Source: Agarophyton chilense
Lineage: Eukaryota; Rhodophyta; Florideophyceae; Gracilariales; Gracilariaceae
Assembly (NCBI GenBank): GCA_030374765.1
Contig: JARGXX010000002.1
Location: 1,488,001-1,552,000 of the forward strand
Length of the DNA stretch: 64,000 nucleotides
Direction of reading: 5' to 3'
Part shown: in pieces, positions 21,128-32,580 of the stretch
How the letters are laid out: each line of letters begins with the position of its first letter
Position numbering within the stretch: position 1 is the stretch's first letter
The notes under the pieces: model-generated
The model's input: only the letters and a program-made list of their open reading frames with translations
The model's database searches: none
What the model was told of the DNA's origin: nothing
Position numbers and translations under genes: made by a program

Positions 21128-22840
21128 TGGTTTTAGCTCTCGGTGGTTTCTATGGCTCTTATATTGGATGAAGTTTTATCTGTTGAATCGATCAGACAAT
21201 ATCCTAAGGTAGTCAAACTGATATGTATTGTCTTCATTATTTCCGAAAAATGAGTCACGATTACCTCGGGTACAAAATGATTAAAGATCTAGTCCTATTA
21301 ATCTCATGGTTGGTGACTTCTTTCCGATAGGGCGAATGAGTATAGTCATTCTTTTTCCATGAGAAATATTGAACATCTTTTCCGTTACTAGAGTGGTCTT
21401 GTTGACTTAGGAACATATTTCTGAAACAAGGTTGACAAGCCAGGCTAGCTGAGCTCTTTTAGATCTGAATTCTGAAAATCAGAAGAATTCTTCAAGGGCG
21501 TGATTCTTTGAATAAAATGGGCTTGATGGGTTTCACACTTTCTGTTTTCGGCCAATATTTTCATACCATCAAATTAATTTAAAAGCACTCTTTCTTTTGA
21601 TTCGGAGCGTTCCAATATGCGATCTGTAAACATTATGAATGAATCTTTACCAGGGATACTCGATTCGTTCATGTATGAACCAAGTAGTCTAGCAGAAGTT
21701 TTAACTGAAGTTCTTGTAAAAACACGATTTATCTTCTTTAAATGCTATCATCCGAAGCTCATTGGTTTAGATGGCTTATAATTGTAAGATTTCAATAATC
21801 ATATGCATCAGCCAGTCCATAAAGTGGTTTCAATAAGAGTAGTAAAGAGTGCTTAGAGATATTCATACCTTTGTGGGGTTTTATGTAATCCTTCCGACAC
21901 ATAGTTTGGGTACCCTGGAGTTATGCATGTGTTAAATCATGACTCCAAACATAGAAGTTGAACGTAGCATTGACTAAAACAATCAAATGAACGGTGAAAC
22001 GTTTTGATCTAATAAGTTCTGTTTTTTGTCAGAAAAGCCTTAAGAAAGTAGTCTGGCCTTGTATCATTCTTTTCCTGTTTCTCGGGTTTTGAAAGCTAAA
22101 ATAAGTTTTAATCCAACTATTTTTACATCCACTTCTACATCACTCTTTGAGACATTCTTACGAATAGTTCGTTTGATGAGTCCTTGTAGTTCTTTTTCTT
22201 TCGCTTTCAAGAATGAGGGGTTGTTTACACGTGCGTCACGAGGACTATCTTTTTCGGTAATATGTGTCAATACTTCCGTTTCTTGAGAATTGTCCTCTTT
22301 GTATTAGTCCAAATTCTTCAAAACATAATTAAATATGTTTTTAAAACCGTGAAGGATTGGTTTAGGTCTTGAAATATTAATTTATCTGTAAATTTTTGAT
22401 GAAATGGATTAGCGTGTGTGAGGCTATGTTGAATTTCTTTGCCATCTTTTTTGAACAAATATTTGTTTTTATATCATCTTTGTTACATTAAAAGGCCCTG
22501 TCGAACGAGGAATTCGTTTTTCTTGATAAATTTAGATTTTTTGACTTGAAATAGAATCATGATGAACGTCTTCTGGGAGTCGTGATTCGCGAGCTCGTTT
22601 GATTCTGATCTCATTTACAATGATTTCCAATTTAGATCGAGTGGTAAGAAGAGCTTTCATTCAATCTTCTTGATCCGACAAGTTGGTATGATTACCAGGA
22701 AACCTGGGTAGTATTCTAAACACAAGTAGTGACGGAACTAGTCTTCCAGGGTTCATTGTGTCGCTCATGGCTTTGAAAGCAGTTTCTTAAATGAGGTTCT
22801 AATCTAAAGAACTTGCGTCGAATAATATTTTTTGATAAAT

Positions 22841-23346
22841 TCATTGTAATGGATCCTGATAGCGTTCACCAGCACCAATAGAAATATGACTTTCAACTAC
22901 AAAACGAATAAATTCAATATCAAAATCAGTCATTATTACCCTCCAGCGTGGCGAGGTGAATGCTGAGCCTTGATAACAATGAATACTATCGGGGTATCTC
23001 GTGTACATTATGGTACAACATATTGAGAAAGTATTCCAACTCTTTTTAATAGATTGACAATCAAGAAAACGGACTGCTCCAAAATGAGAACGCAGGTCTA
23101 TCACAGAAAAAACGCCTTCTTTGTCTTAAATATAGATATATTGCGAGTTCTTTATTAAAAATAACTCCTTATGATAAAGAGACTCTCAATCTTTATTACT
23201 TTGGAGTAAAACGTTGGCACGTTTGACAGCACTTCGATATTTCTTTCAAGAGATTTCTTTTTGGAGTATTTGCTTGTTCCGGTTGCAGCTTCTTTCAAAA
23301 GATTGAACATCTCATCCAGTGAAGGATGATAGAAGTGGAGATGCAT
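22841..23346 (-). pseudogene. Copia GAG-pre-integrase and integrase fragment
   Basis: Two adjacent minus-strand pieces. The right piece (23155-23346) carries a histidine pair and the FYHPS...LLKEA block of the zinc-binding module, but the later cysteines are replaced (NVPTFYS where CxxC is expected). The left piece (22841-23104) matches the integrase core; the usual catalytic D before QGS is replaced (HCYQGSAFTSPRW), while a glutamate in GERY remains. The integrase is therefore inactive. Confidence 0.72.
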
Positions 23347-24660
23347 TTTGTGAGTTCTGCTTTGTCAAAGTTTGTTGCATATTAAACGCACAGGACCTGG
23401 ATGTGTCAAAATTTTCTTGTGAGAGTCATTTTCCATCCATATTTACAAACTAGAACGTTTGAAACAGTATCAACACAAAATGTATCTCTTTTTAAGAAGT
23501 CTAGTCTTAATAGAAGAAGTATGCTGCAATCAATTACTTCAAAGTTGAGTTTCAATACTTTTCCATCTAGGACAATTGTTCTGATCGGTATCTGAGCTAC
23601 ACGTTGATAAATACAATTTCCAGGTCGACATCGAATTCTGGACGGTTTGGTCTTCATTTTAAAGTTGTATTATTTGCTATAAGTTTTGGCTTTTTCACTG
23701 CCGTTGACAGATCTTTGTGCACAGGTGTACAAGCATCCACCGTTGATTTCGGTTCTTGTTTTCGAATTCGTATCGAAATTTGTCACTTCTAAACATTTGA
23801 ACTTGTGGTGAAACGGTGTCCTTTTTTTAGCCGATAAGACTGTAAGAAGTTTTCGAATTGTTTAAAAAAATTCCTCGTATGGGAAAGTTTCTGGCTAAAA
23901 ATACAGTTTTGGATCAAACACCGACGCTTGTAAAGAGATCTTCCACGGTATCGTCTTTGGAAATATCTTACTTTTAATCAACTTTTTCATTGCTTTCTTG
24001 GAGATTAAGAAATCTGTCAGAATTTTTTCATCTTCGAAAGAAGCATCAACCTACTCGCAGAGTTGATACTATACTTGCTTAACAGCACGGTTTTGCTTTG
24101 GATATTACCCTGAGTTTGAATAAAGATGACTTTCCTGGCCTGTCAGCACGAATATCCATCGGATGGCCACAATGTCTGATATTGTGCCCTTTTTACTAAA
24201 ATTGGGAAAAGCTCTATCATTGATCTTAGGTCCAGTAGTATTCTTGTGACGTCCATAAAGATTCCTTTTTCAGATGTTTCATAAAAGATATCTAATGATT
24301 TTGAGCTTTTCGGAAATCTGTTGATGCTACTTGGCTTTTCTTGCACTTTCTTCTTTCTTTTCTTTTTGTATAGCACATTTCAGTTGAGTAAATAACTCCT
24401 GGTAGGAACGTTTTTATGAATCTAAACGGCTTATTGGATTAATAGCGGAAGATTTTCCGATTACTGCTTGACAATGTGGGGGTTTCTGGGGTGATAGTCG
24501 CGATATTCTCGCGTCCATATTTTCAATTGCTAGAGTAGATGTTCCCTTATAGGACTGTAAGGAATCTATTCGAATATTTAGCAAACGTATAGCGATATGT
24601 TTCTGTTTAAAAGTAGAATGAAAATGTCCTTCGATGGTAATCATCGCTGTACTGAGGGAT

Positions 24661-25562
24661 TGAGCTTTTTATGAACGAAACCGTTAAAGTGAGCATGGTT
24701 ATGCTCTGGTACCATTTATTCCTTGAGTGCTAAACTATATTTATTAAAAGTATCTTTCCATGATTCTCCAAATGCGCCATAAATTTTTTGTGTTTAATCC
24801 TTGAATTGCATGGCCATTTTACGAGATATCTTTGAAATAATGGTTTTAAATGGGGTGACCCTAATGCTTTGGAACGGAGCCCTTTACATATCATAGGCAT
24901 GAATCAGGTGTTTATGATCTTTTCTGCTTTGCAGTGCATCCTGGAATATTGGATTAGGTTTCACAAATACCGGAAAACTTAGCAATGCTCTAGAAACTTG
25001 AGCTACTTCCTCGGCAATAATATCGTCTTCCTTCCGAATTTATATGGTTTGAGCCCACCGAATCATGGTTCATCCCAAAGAATGATGTGCTAGATACATG
25101 CTTCGTTTCTGAAGAAGACGAGCAGAAGCGCTAAACAATGCTTTATTGCTTGTAACTTTAGGATTAAAGAGCATGTCCGGGTATAGTCGCCTCCAATAAG
25201 GTTAACGAGTTAATCTCCACCAAAAAATAGAGATTTAAGCCAAGTAGCTTCTGATTGTATCCGAAAATGTTTTCTGAACACTATGACGTATAACTAAAGA
25301 CGATTTAAAAATTCTATTGGGTGCAACTGACATTTAACGATTTTTCGGAGACTTCACGAATTTATCCCTAATCTGGGGGATGCCATTGGAGTTCCTGACG
25401 GAAGAAACGGTAGCCAATTGCTAGCAGAAGCCTGGAATAATGTGTATGCGTAAAAGTGATTGTTAGAGTTTTGTGGAATACCTAAATTAGTTATCTAGGA
25501 TCTAATATTAATCATTCCTTCTCAATGGTTACATGTTGAGTGTTTTCTTACAGTTTGGTAAC
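24661..25562. other. No feature seen
   Basis: AT-rich sequence that may hold the 5' end of the copia remnant; no LTR could be recognised. Confidence 0.3.
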
Positions 25563-25970
25563 TCAAGAATAATTACTCTTAATGGCTTTGTTTAATGTTT
25601 TTATTTGAAAAACACTCAGAAAAGAAAACTTATTAAATTTAAGACAATTCTTCTCATTCTTCCGAATAGAACGATTAGGGTGACTGCGGAGATGCACCTT
25701 GAGATCTGGAGCCTCAGACAATGTTATCTCACAAACGCGGCAGTAAACGTCTTCGCGAGAATTGTTTACACGTCGGGCGATACGAATATGAAACTTGCTG
25801 TTTTGATAGGCTAAAAGCTCCTGAATAATGCGAACGGACATAGTACAGATAACACAGTGCTTAGATGTACGCTTACGCTGAAAGGGGTTACGCTTACGTC
25901 GTTCAAGCTGAGTACCAACGCAGGCAATGTGTCGCGCACATCGTTCGGAAAGATGCAAACTTTGAAACAT
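25563..25970 (-). CDS. Small C2H2 zinc-finger protein (tentative)
   Basis: A 135-codon frame from the ATG at 25970; the frame is open back to about 26084 but only through non-ATG codons. One canonical C2H2 finger is visible: CRVCEITLSEAPDLKVHLRSH (C-x2-C-x12-H-x3-H). A CVIC pair occurs earlier (about residue 45) without well-spaced histidines, so a second finger may be decayed. The N-terminal part is arginine/lysine-rich (ERRKRNPFQRKRTSK), as in nuclear proteins. The upstream segment contains GTAAG-like and CAAAG sequences that could be splice signals, so the start is uncertain. It lies between a dead copia element and a DNA transposon; it may be a host gene or transposon cargo. Confidence 0.45.
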   Translation of the reverse strand: MFQSLHLSERCARHIACVGTQLERRKRNPFQRKRTSKHCVICTMSVRIIQELLAYQNSKFHIRIARRVNNSREDVYCRVCEITLSEAPDLKVHLRSHPNRSIRKNEKNCLKFNKFSFLSVFQIKTLNKAIKSNYS

Positions 25971-26926
25971 AGGGTGTAGGTTTAACCAGATGTAGCTTAC
26001 CAGTAACGCAGATATCGCTGTTGTTTTTTCGTTGTCATCACTGGATTCTATCGCTTCGTAGTCTAAAACCCCAAGAACCTGCACTGAGTAGCAGTCACTT
26101 TAAAGTTGTATATCGCGCACCTGCTCGCTTTCTACTACGCGAAAATGTTCCGGGGATGAAGGAGACCTTGCCACTATACGTAAGAAAAGTTGGCTTAAAA
26201 AATTATACTCGCAACCCGCATAAAAAGCTGCACAAAGCTTGAGACTTGTGATTCCATTTTGCCCGTTTTTGAATGTACTACGCTTGGATTGTCCTGAAGT
26301 GCTTTTCTTTTTGGCTCATCAAACGCTCACCGCTTACTTCTCATTTCAGTTGTTTCCATGCTAAATAGATATGTCCACCAAACCAACAACTACAACACCT
26401 TTCTCTATCACCGTGGCACGTACTTATTCTAGTATGGAAAAGTTACGCATGAGACCAATTGAATAAACATCCGAAAGAAAGTTTTAGCCGAACCTCAAAC
26501 GAACGCACTCTTTCATGAATAATGACCCCACATAAACCTAGTTTAAGAAAACCTCTACGGTTATTACTGTTCAAAAATACATTCACATAGATCTCACTGC
26601 GCCAAACGCTCCAACCTTGTCTTCAAAACAGAAAATGAGTGGTTTTCGACCTATTCAGTGCAAAATATAATATCCATGGGTTCAAAAGGTAGGTTCAATA
26701 CTCGTGGTACAAATACTACAAAAAAGAACGATGTAGCAACGAAAAAATTGAAGGGGATGCGAGAGAAAAAACAAACGACAGTTTTCGTACTCCAATTTTT
26801 AAAAGGGAAGGTAAATTGTACACACCGATAAAGGAAGTGGTTCTCCGTATAAAGTGGTTTGAACAAAACGCTGCGACGCCGAGTAAGAAAAGGTAACTGT
26901 TTTGCCGCCCGACGAAAACACCGTCT
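25971..26926. other. No feature seen
   Basis: AT-rich flank between the zinc-finger frame and the left inverted repeat of the transposon at 26927. No gene or repeat recognised. Confidence 0.3.
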
Positions 26927-26944
26927 GTGTTCTCGGAATGCTAG
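26927..26944. repeat. Left terminal inverted repeat
   Basis: Eighteen bases that are the exact reverse complement of 32771-32788, followed by several GCTAG motifs. Confidence 0.88.
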
Positions 26945-27174
26945 ATAAGTGTGCTAGATAGCTAGTTTTGTAAATAAAAAGCCAAAAAAACTAAGAATTT
27001 TGCAGATTGCGCTAGTTCGGCACCTGAAAAAAATTTTTTGGAAATAAGAACTCCATGCATCGTAGTGTTTTGACCAAGTAATGCAGTTTAATCTGCATTT
27101 GCAGTTTACTGGTCACTTTTGACCGCTCTAGGTGGAGATCCATACCAAGGCAGTCGTCAGTACCTTCTACCCCC

Positions 27175-27606
27175 TTACTGGCCCTTTTGCTTAGTAGGCT
27201 CCAGCGTTCCACCTGGAGGGTATTTGAGTTTGAACAAGTCCACCACCGCATTCTCAACCTCGTCCACCTCCCCACTGCTCAAGTTCCTCACACTCGGCTG
27301 CCCCACCGCACACACATTCCCATTCTTCTTCTCCACATCCTTCCCAACCCTCCTCTTCTTCAGCCGACTCTCTCCAACTCCTCCCCCTTTCCATTCCTCT
27401 CTCCCCTTCTTCATCCCAGCCGGCTCCCCGCGTCTCCCTGGCGTCACCGGCGACCCTTTCGCTCTCCCCCTCTCCTCTCCCACCTCCTTCAACACCTTTC
27501 GCGCACCCCAAATCTCCCCCACCCCTTCTATGTGCACTTCCAACACCTTCACACGCCTCTTCAGTTCCTCATTCGCTCTCCACAGCTTCCCCATCTCCAG
27601 CCCCAT
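27175..27606 (-). CDS. Accessory coiled-coil/basic protein of the DNA transposon (tentative)
   Basis: About 144 codons from the ATG at 27606. The first third is helical with heptad-like spacing (LWRANEELKRRVKVLEVHIE), the middle is rich in G, K, R and E, and the end is acidic then helical (GEVDEVENAVVDLFKLKY). It lies inside the transposon, downstream of and in the same orientation as the transposase, so it could be a second element-encoded protein or a terminal exon. I recognise no family. The opposite strand is also open but is proline/serine-rich, as expected for a shadow of this codon use. Confidence 0.4.
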   Translation of the reverse strand: MGLEMGKLWRANEELKRRVKVLEVHIEGVGEIWGARKVLKEVGEERGRAKGSPVTPGRRGEPAGMKKGREEWKGGGVGESRLKKRRVGKDVEKKNGNVCAVGQPSVRNLSSGEVDEVENAVVDLFKLKYPPGGTLEPTKQKGQ

Positions 27607-27674
27607 CGAGTCGCAGCACACCCCTGGCGGCCCACAAATGGCCCGAATGGTGTCCCTAAAACATGTTGGTGAAT

Positions 27675-27995
27675 TGTCGGCCGACAGGGGTGTGCTGCGA
27701 CTTCATCGGTGGACCGATGAAGTCGCAGGGAACCCATGTCGGCCAACAAATACGGCATAACATCACGCATGATGGGTTTCTGAGATTTTGGTCGACTGTC
27801 GGCCGACAGAGGTGCGCTCCGACTTCATCGGGGGTCCCGATGAAGTCCCTGCGCACCTCTGTCGGCCGACATAATACATATAATTTTGTAATTTTAGGAC
27901 GCCCAGGTGTACACGGTGCATTCTGTCGGCCAACAGAGGTGCGGGGGGACTTCATCGGGACCCCCGATGAAGTCGGAGCGCACCTCTGTCGGCCG
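27675..27995. repeat. Three palindromes at about 125-bp spacing
   Basis: Palindromes at 27675-27748, 27797-27871 and 27924-27995 share one design. Outer arms contain TGTCGGCCGACAGAGGTGCG, inner arms contain GACTTCATCGGG, and a 2-3 nt centre is followed by the inverse. In the first, the inner 16-bp arms pair perfectly. Starts are 122 and 127 bp apart. They would extrude long hairpins in either strand. Confidence 0.9.
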
Positions 27996-28004
27996 TCTCC
28001 AACT

Positions 28005-28173
28005 ACTAAAGCACATGTTTGTGTGTGTGTCTGTGTGTGTGTGTGTGTGTCGCTGCGTGTGATACGAATGGGCCACTTGGACGCGGAACAAGAGTGCCAT
28101 GGCATGGGATTGGTCAACGGCGACACACGTGTAACAGATGACCAATAGCGTGCCGTGGCACTAGGCTGGGCGG
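28005..28173. repeat. Direct repeat with GT microsatellite, copy 1
   Basis: Begins CTAAAGCACATGTTTGTGTG, runs through a (GT)n tract at about 28021-28050, and ends in one inverted-repeat unit (GTGCCATGGCA...TGCCGTGGCAC). It recurs at 29990-30141 with a shorter GT tract. Confidence 0.85.
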
Positions 28174-28235
28174 AAGTACAGTGCTCAGGGTGACACGTGT
28201 GTAACATTTGACCAATTGCGTGCCGTTGCACACCT

Positions 28236-28615
28236 TGCTCGGGGACAGCTCCAAGAGCAGGGTTTTCTACCCTGCTCCGGGACAGCTCCATGAGCAGGGT
28301 TTCTCTACCCCGCTCCGGAACGAGTCCAAGAGCAGGGTTTCCCACCCCGCTCCAGGACGAGTCCAGAGAACAGTTTTTCCACCATGCTCTGGGACAAGTG
28401 CAAGAGCACGGTTGTTGCATCCCGCTTCGGGACAAGTAGAAGAGCAGAGGGTTTTCACCCCGCTCCAGGACAAGCCCAGAGAGAAAAGTTTCTAACACAC
28501 TGCGTGTGAGTGCAAAAGTGCAACAGCACGGTTTTTGCATCCCGCTTCGGGACAATTCGAAGAGCAGGGGGGGTTTTCACCCCGCTCCAGGACAAGCCCA
28601 GAGAGAAGAGTTCCT
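28236..28615. repeat. Tandem array of a ~38-bp unit
   Basis: Nine or more diverged copies of GCTC(C/T)GGGACA-G-CCAAGAGCAGGGTTTT-CACCCC, spaced 37-40 bp. Two later units carry a longer insert containing CACACTGCGTGTGAGTGC or CACACAGCGTTTGAGTGC. It lies in the transposon's internal repetitive region. Confidence 0.85.
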
Positions 28616-28631
28616 GACACACAGCGTTTGA

Positions 28632-28792
28632 GTGCAATGGCGCCTTACTGCGCGCTTACCGCTGGACACAAAATTGCGCACATGGGCGCCGCGAGCAAAG
28701 TCCAAAGAGCATGGCTTTTCACACAGAGCACGGTTCCTCCCACAGAGCACGGTTTCTCACATCCTGCCTATGAGTGAAACGGCGCCTCATTG
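28632..28792. repeat. 161-bp direct repeat, copy 1
   Basis: Starts GTGCAATGGCGCCTTACTGC and contains the AGAGCACGGTT motif of the adjacent array. The second copy, of the same length, is at 29717-29877. Confidence 0.8.
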
Positions 28793-29716
28793 CGCGCTTA
28801 CCGCTGGACTCTTCATCCAGCTCATACGCGCTGCGAGGGTGAGCTTTTAGGGTGATTGTCAGTTTACACGAGGTACACCATGACACATCCACGGACACAA
28901 ACCGAATTCCTTGCGCAATTGTGCCGAATATACCTTCAATCGAATCAGCTGAAGTTTTTAGAGGACAACAGCGTGACCATGCAGCCGTAAGACCAAAAAA
29001 TGGAACGGCAGAACAGAATAAAAAGAGCAGGTGACGCAATGGAAAGAGAGCCAGAAAACAAGGTGCAAATAATACCACTACAAAGCGACAGACAATATTC
29101 GAGATTGAAAAACAGAGTTGTTCTCAAAGTAGACAATGTAAACCCCAGAAATAGCGCTCGCGCGTAAATGGAGGTTTTGAATGCAGTCAGCGCGAAATCT
29201 GTCATTCTTGATCAATTTTTTAAGCTGATAAAGGGAATCATGTTAAATTTTCTGCATAAGGTGGACATTTCAAAGAGATATGTGAATGGGGCAGTATAAT
29301 TAGCGCAACAAAAGACAATCAGTCTTTCTAATTACGGTTAGCCACAAGTTCGTACAGAGGACAGCGTTTTTGCTTGGCGAGAAATCCCTGCGAGCCTAGA
29401 AACGATACGTTTCCAGTTTTCGTCTTTAGGCGTTCCCCCGACTACCAATATCGTACAAGGGCAATCGCTTGGGAGAAGCGTTGAGTTCGTTATTTAATAT
29501 AACTGCTTTTCTCACGGCTTGATCTATGTAACTCCTTCCCGTAGTACATTTTAAACTCAAAATATGCGTGTAAAGCGGTGAAAGAAAACTATTTCGTGTA
29601 GGCTTTCCAGAAATTGTGCCCTGAAAAAGTCTTCGATACTAAATCGTAGAGGTTGACATTTTGTTTCTTTCACAGTCTTCTTTTGCCTCTCTAAATCTTA
29701 TGAACTATCCATCCAC
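28793..29716. other. Transposon interior without a recognised gene
   Basis: Short frames only; the minus-strand hydrophobic frame near 28945-29205 is not recognisable. Confidence 0.3.
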
Positions 29717-29877
29717 GTGCAATGGCACCTTACTGCGTGCTTACCGCTGGGCACACAATTGCGCACATGGGCGTTGCAAAAAAAGTCCGAAGATCACGGG
29801 TTCTCAGACAGAGCACGGTTCCTTACAAAGAGAACGGTTTCTCATATCTTGCGTATGAATGAAACGGCGCGTCATTG
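29717..29877. repeat. 161-bp direct repeat, copy 2
   Basis: Same unit as 28632-28792 with scattered substitutions, about 1.08 kb away. With the GT-containing pair it shows a duplicated block inside the transposon. Confidence 0.8.
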
Positions 29878-29989
29878 TACAAGCCGGTTCTAATTTACAA
29901 ACTCTACAAACTACTTTCAAAGCTTTTTCTCGACATATGTAGACTGTCAAACGCGTGCAAAGCACGCTAAGGAGCCACTCGTCAGAGTT

Positions 29990-30370
29990 CTAAAGCACAT
30001 GTTTGTGTGTGTGTGTGTCGCTGCGTGTGATACGAATGGGCCACGTGGCCGCGGAACAAGAGTGCCACGGCATGGGATTGGTCAACGGCGACACACGTGT
30101 AACAGATGACCAATAGCGTGCTGTGGCACTAGGCTGGGCGGCGGAACAGGAGTGCCACGTCGCAGGATTCAAGGACGGAGACACGTGTACTCGCGCTCGC
30201 CAATGGCGTGCCGTGGCACTCGCGCGGGCGGCGGAACCAAGAGTGCCACGGCACGTGATTGGAGGATGTCGACACATGTAGGAAAGTTGGCCAATGGCAT
30301 GCCATAGCACTCCCCGCAGACGGAGGAATATTCGTGCAAGCGACACGTGTGCACTCGCGCGGTCAAGGTA
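29990..30370. repeat. GT tract and 90-bp tandem satellite
   Basis: After the second GT tract, units starting GCGGAACA/GCGGAACC occur at 30051, 30141 and 30231, exactly 90 bp apart, and a partial unit begins at 30320-30321. Each unit is itself an imperfect inverted repeat (GTGCCACGGCA...TGCCGTGGCAC) around ACACGTGT. Two related units lie at 28083 and 28170. Confidence 0.88.
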
Positions 30371-30415
30371 GATGTGTGCAGTGCAACACGAATATAACGC
30401 TACAGATGCATGTTT

Positions 30416-32580
30416 TCACAGACAACACCGTGCAAAGCACGGATCGGAGCCGTTTCGATCGGCGATGTAGTCGTCTAGGGTTGGGGTGAAGCCGCCGACG
30501 ACGTATGCAGAATTGACGAATGTGAGACGGGTTTCGCGGAGAGTGGTGGATTCCTGGTTGAGAGCTAGTGTTTCAAGTGTGAGTGTGACGAAGGAGGGGA
30601 GTGCGAGGGTTCCAATCTGTGAGATGATGGCGATATTGTCTGGGGAGAAGAGGTCCTGAAGGGAAGAGATTGTTGATTGGGGGTTTGCTCGAAGGAATTT
30701 GTGAGCGGTGATGAGATCGGAAAAGTAGGTGTGCTTGCCATCACGGACGAAATCTGGTTTGCGGGCTTGGAAGGGAAGAGGAGGGGCATGGGAGGATGAG
30801 GTGACGGAAGGATCAGCGGAGAAAGAAATCCAATTGTTGACGGCATCGGAGCGTTCGATGGCACGGATGGTTTCGTTGTGCGCGGTGGGTTTGCGCTTGG
30901 AGGTTCGGGAGTAATGTGCTTTGAAGAGGGTATGGGCTTGTTCGAAGATGCCTGCATCGTTGAAGTGGAGACCCCCAAAGCGTCGAATATCGTCTACGAT
31001 GTGATCGAGGAGGTGGAATTTGAGTGTGCCAAGGTTGGAGGTATGGTATGGACCGAGAACAACGACAGCTCTGTGCTTGAAAGAATGGATTTGTGATGGG
31101 AGTTTGGCAAGAAGAGAAGTGGTCCATTTGGAGACGGAGTTGTAGCACATGGAGGTGAGGAGGAGATCTGTGTACTTGGAGAAGACGGTTGTGATGGGAG
31201 CTGAATCGGCTTCGTCACAGCAGCGGTCGAAGAAGGCGCCGATGAAGGGGAAGACCATGTCGAGGGCGCGGTAGTCTTTTGCTTCTAGCATGCCGCGGAC
31301 GCCGTCAGTTGTGAAGAAGCCGTTGAGGGACTGCCCGCTTTCGGAAGAAGAGAAGTCGATGTGGAGGCCGGTAGCTGGGGAATGATTTTCGATGGCGGTG
31401 AGGATGAAGTTGGAGTGCTTGAGGATGGAGGTGCGGACGGAGTGGAAGGAACGGCGGGAGTTTGTGGAGCTGATGGTGGTGAAGAGGTGTTCTGATCTGA
31501 GACGTTTGATGGCGGCGAGCTTGATGAGTTTGGAAACGCCGAGGTGAAAGTTGTGGAGGGGTTCGAAGGGGAAGATGTTTTATGGGGTGAGGAGGGGGTG
31601 ATGTTGAAAAAGGGGTAAGACTCGAAGAGGGAGGGGTATTTTGCGAGGGAGAGGGAGTGGAGTGCTTGGAGAGCTTGTTCCTAGAAGTTGCGCGAGACTC
31701 TTGGCTTGCGGGCGAGGAGAGCTGCTTCGGAGTCCTTGAGGAGGGAGAAGTGTTTGTTGCGGGCTGCAAGGGTGAGTGGAAGAGATCGAGGGGGATGGGC
31801 GTGAGAGTGTTGGTGGAGTTGTGAGCGAGGGACAGAGCATCTGTGGCAGGGGTGCTGGGGGCGGGTGCCGTGGGTGATGGCGAGAATATCCTTTGCCTCG
31901 GGAATGTCTGCGCAGTAGCTGGCGATGATGGGGTGGCATTGACGAAGAACGCCGTCTGCGTTGCGGAAGGGGAAACCGGGGAGGGCGGAAGAGAAGAGAG
32001 GTTGAAGGAGGGAGGAGATGGTCTGCTGTATGAGTTCCATTTTTGTTTGGCGGGGGATGGAGGAGGAATGAGTGATGATATCTGCATCTGGAGAAGGAGT
32101 GATTGGGGTGAAGGAGGTGGGAAGATAGCCGAGGAGTGTGAGATTGTCGGAGATGCATTTGCGCCGAAAGGAGTCGGAAAAGTTGAGAAGGGTGATGTGG
32201 AGGGGGTAGGAGGTGATGGAAGAAGATTTGAGAGAGGTAGAGGACTTGTCGGAGTAGATTTGAACGAGGCCGATGAAGGAGTCGATACCGGTGGAGTGAG
32301 GGAGATGCCAGACGATGTTATCTTTTGTGGACTGCATGATGGCAGTCTTGAGTGCGGGGACGACCTTTGAGCCGAGGGTGGCTGCCATGGGGTGTGCGAA
32401 GGCGGGGGAGCCGGAGGCGGATGTTTGGGAGATGGGGTGGAAAAAGGTGTTCTTGAAGTGTGCGAGGGCGAGCTGTGGTTTGAGGACATGGATTGCGTCT
32501 TTCTGGAAGAGGGTTGCGGAGAAGCGTTTGTGGGGATCGAAGATGGTGGAGGAGGCGAAACCAATGGACCTAAACTGCGG
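30416..32580 (-). pseudogene. Plavaka-type transposase pseudogene
   Basis: Read on the minus strand from about 32580, where CCGCAG could be an acceptor site. Segments match Plavaka-like transposases: GLVQIYSDKSSTSLKSSS then YPLHITLLN (32.2-32.3 kb), the cysteine/histidine block HPIIASYCADIPEAKDILA then CHRC (31.85-31.95 kb), EPLHNFHLGVSKLIKLAA (about 31.5 kb), and a C-terminal half (30416-31291) with TLKFHLLDHIVDDIRRFGGL and HYSRTSKRKP. Such enzymes cut and paste the element at its TIRs. The frame has a TAG at 31681 and a one-base shift near 31580, in an A run, so two lesions separate the halves. Long opposite-strand and other-frame stretches rich in S and P are shadows. Confidence 0.75.

Larger units (their letters stand above)
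20880..24660 (-). mobile_element. Old Ty1/copia retrotransposon remnant
   Basis: Read on the minus strand, copia domains appear in order. They are gag-like sequence (24414-24644), a protease-to-linker region ending in GWKMTLTRKF (23406-23657), the GAG-pre-integrase module HLHFYHPSLDEMFNLLKEA (23155-23346), integrase core (22841-23104: TMYTRYPDSIHCYQGSAFTS, GERYQDPLQ), the start of RT (22064-22270) and RNase H (20915-21127: RIFTDSKSLFDLIAKVS). Integrase before RT is diagnostic of Ty1/copia. Long stretches between domains are unreadable because of stops and frameshifts, and the integrase and RT catalytic residues are not all recoverable. I could not identify LTRs, so the ends are approximate. 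Confidence 0.82.

Noticed and set aside
27119-27760. 213-codon plus-strand frame, proline/serine-rich
   Set aside because: Opposite-strand shadow of the charged minus-strand frame; its composition follows from that codon use.
27675-27995. CRISPR-like repeats
   Set aside because: Palindromes are 72-75 bp, only three, imperfectly matched, with irregular spacers in a eukaryotic transposon.
28021-28050. GT repeats as a promoter or Z-DNA element
   Set aside because: An ordinary microsatellite inside a duplicated block; no gene starts nearby.
31305-32564. 419-codon minus-strand frame, the longest in the region
   Set aside because: It is out of frame with the transposase motifs and is S/P/H/T-rich throughout, as expected for a shadow.
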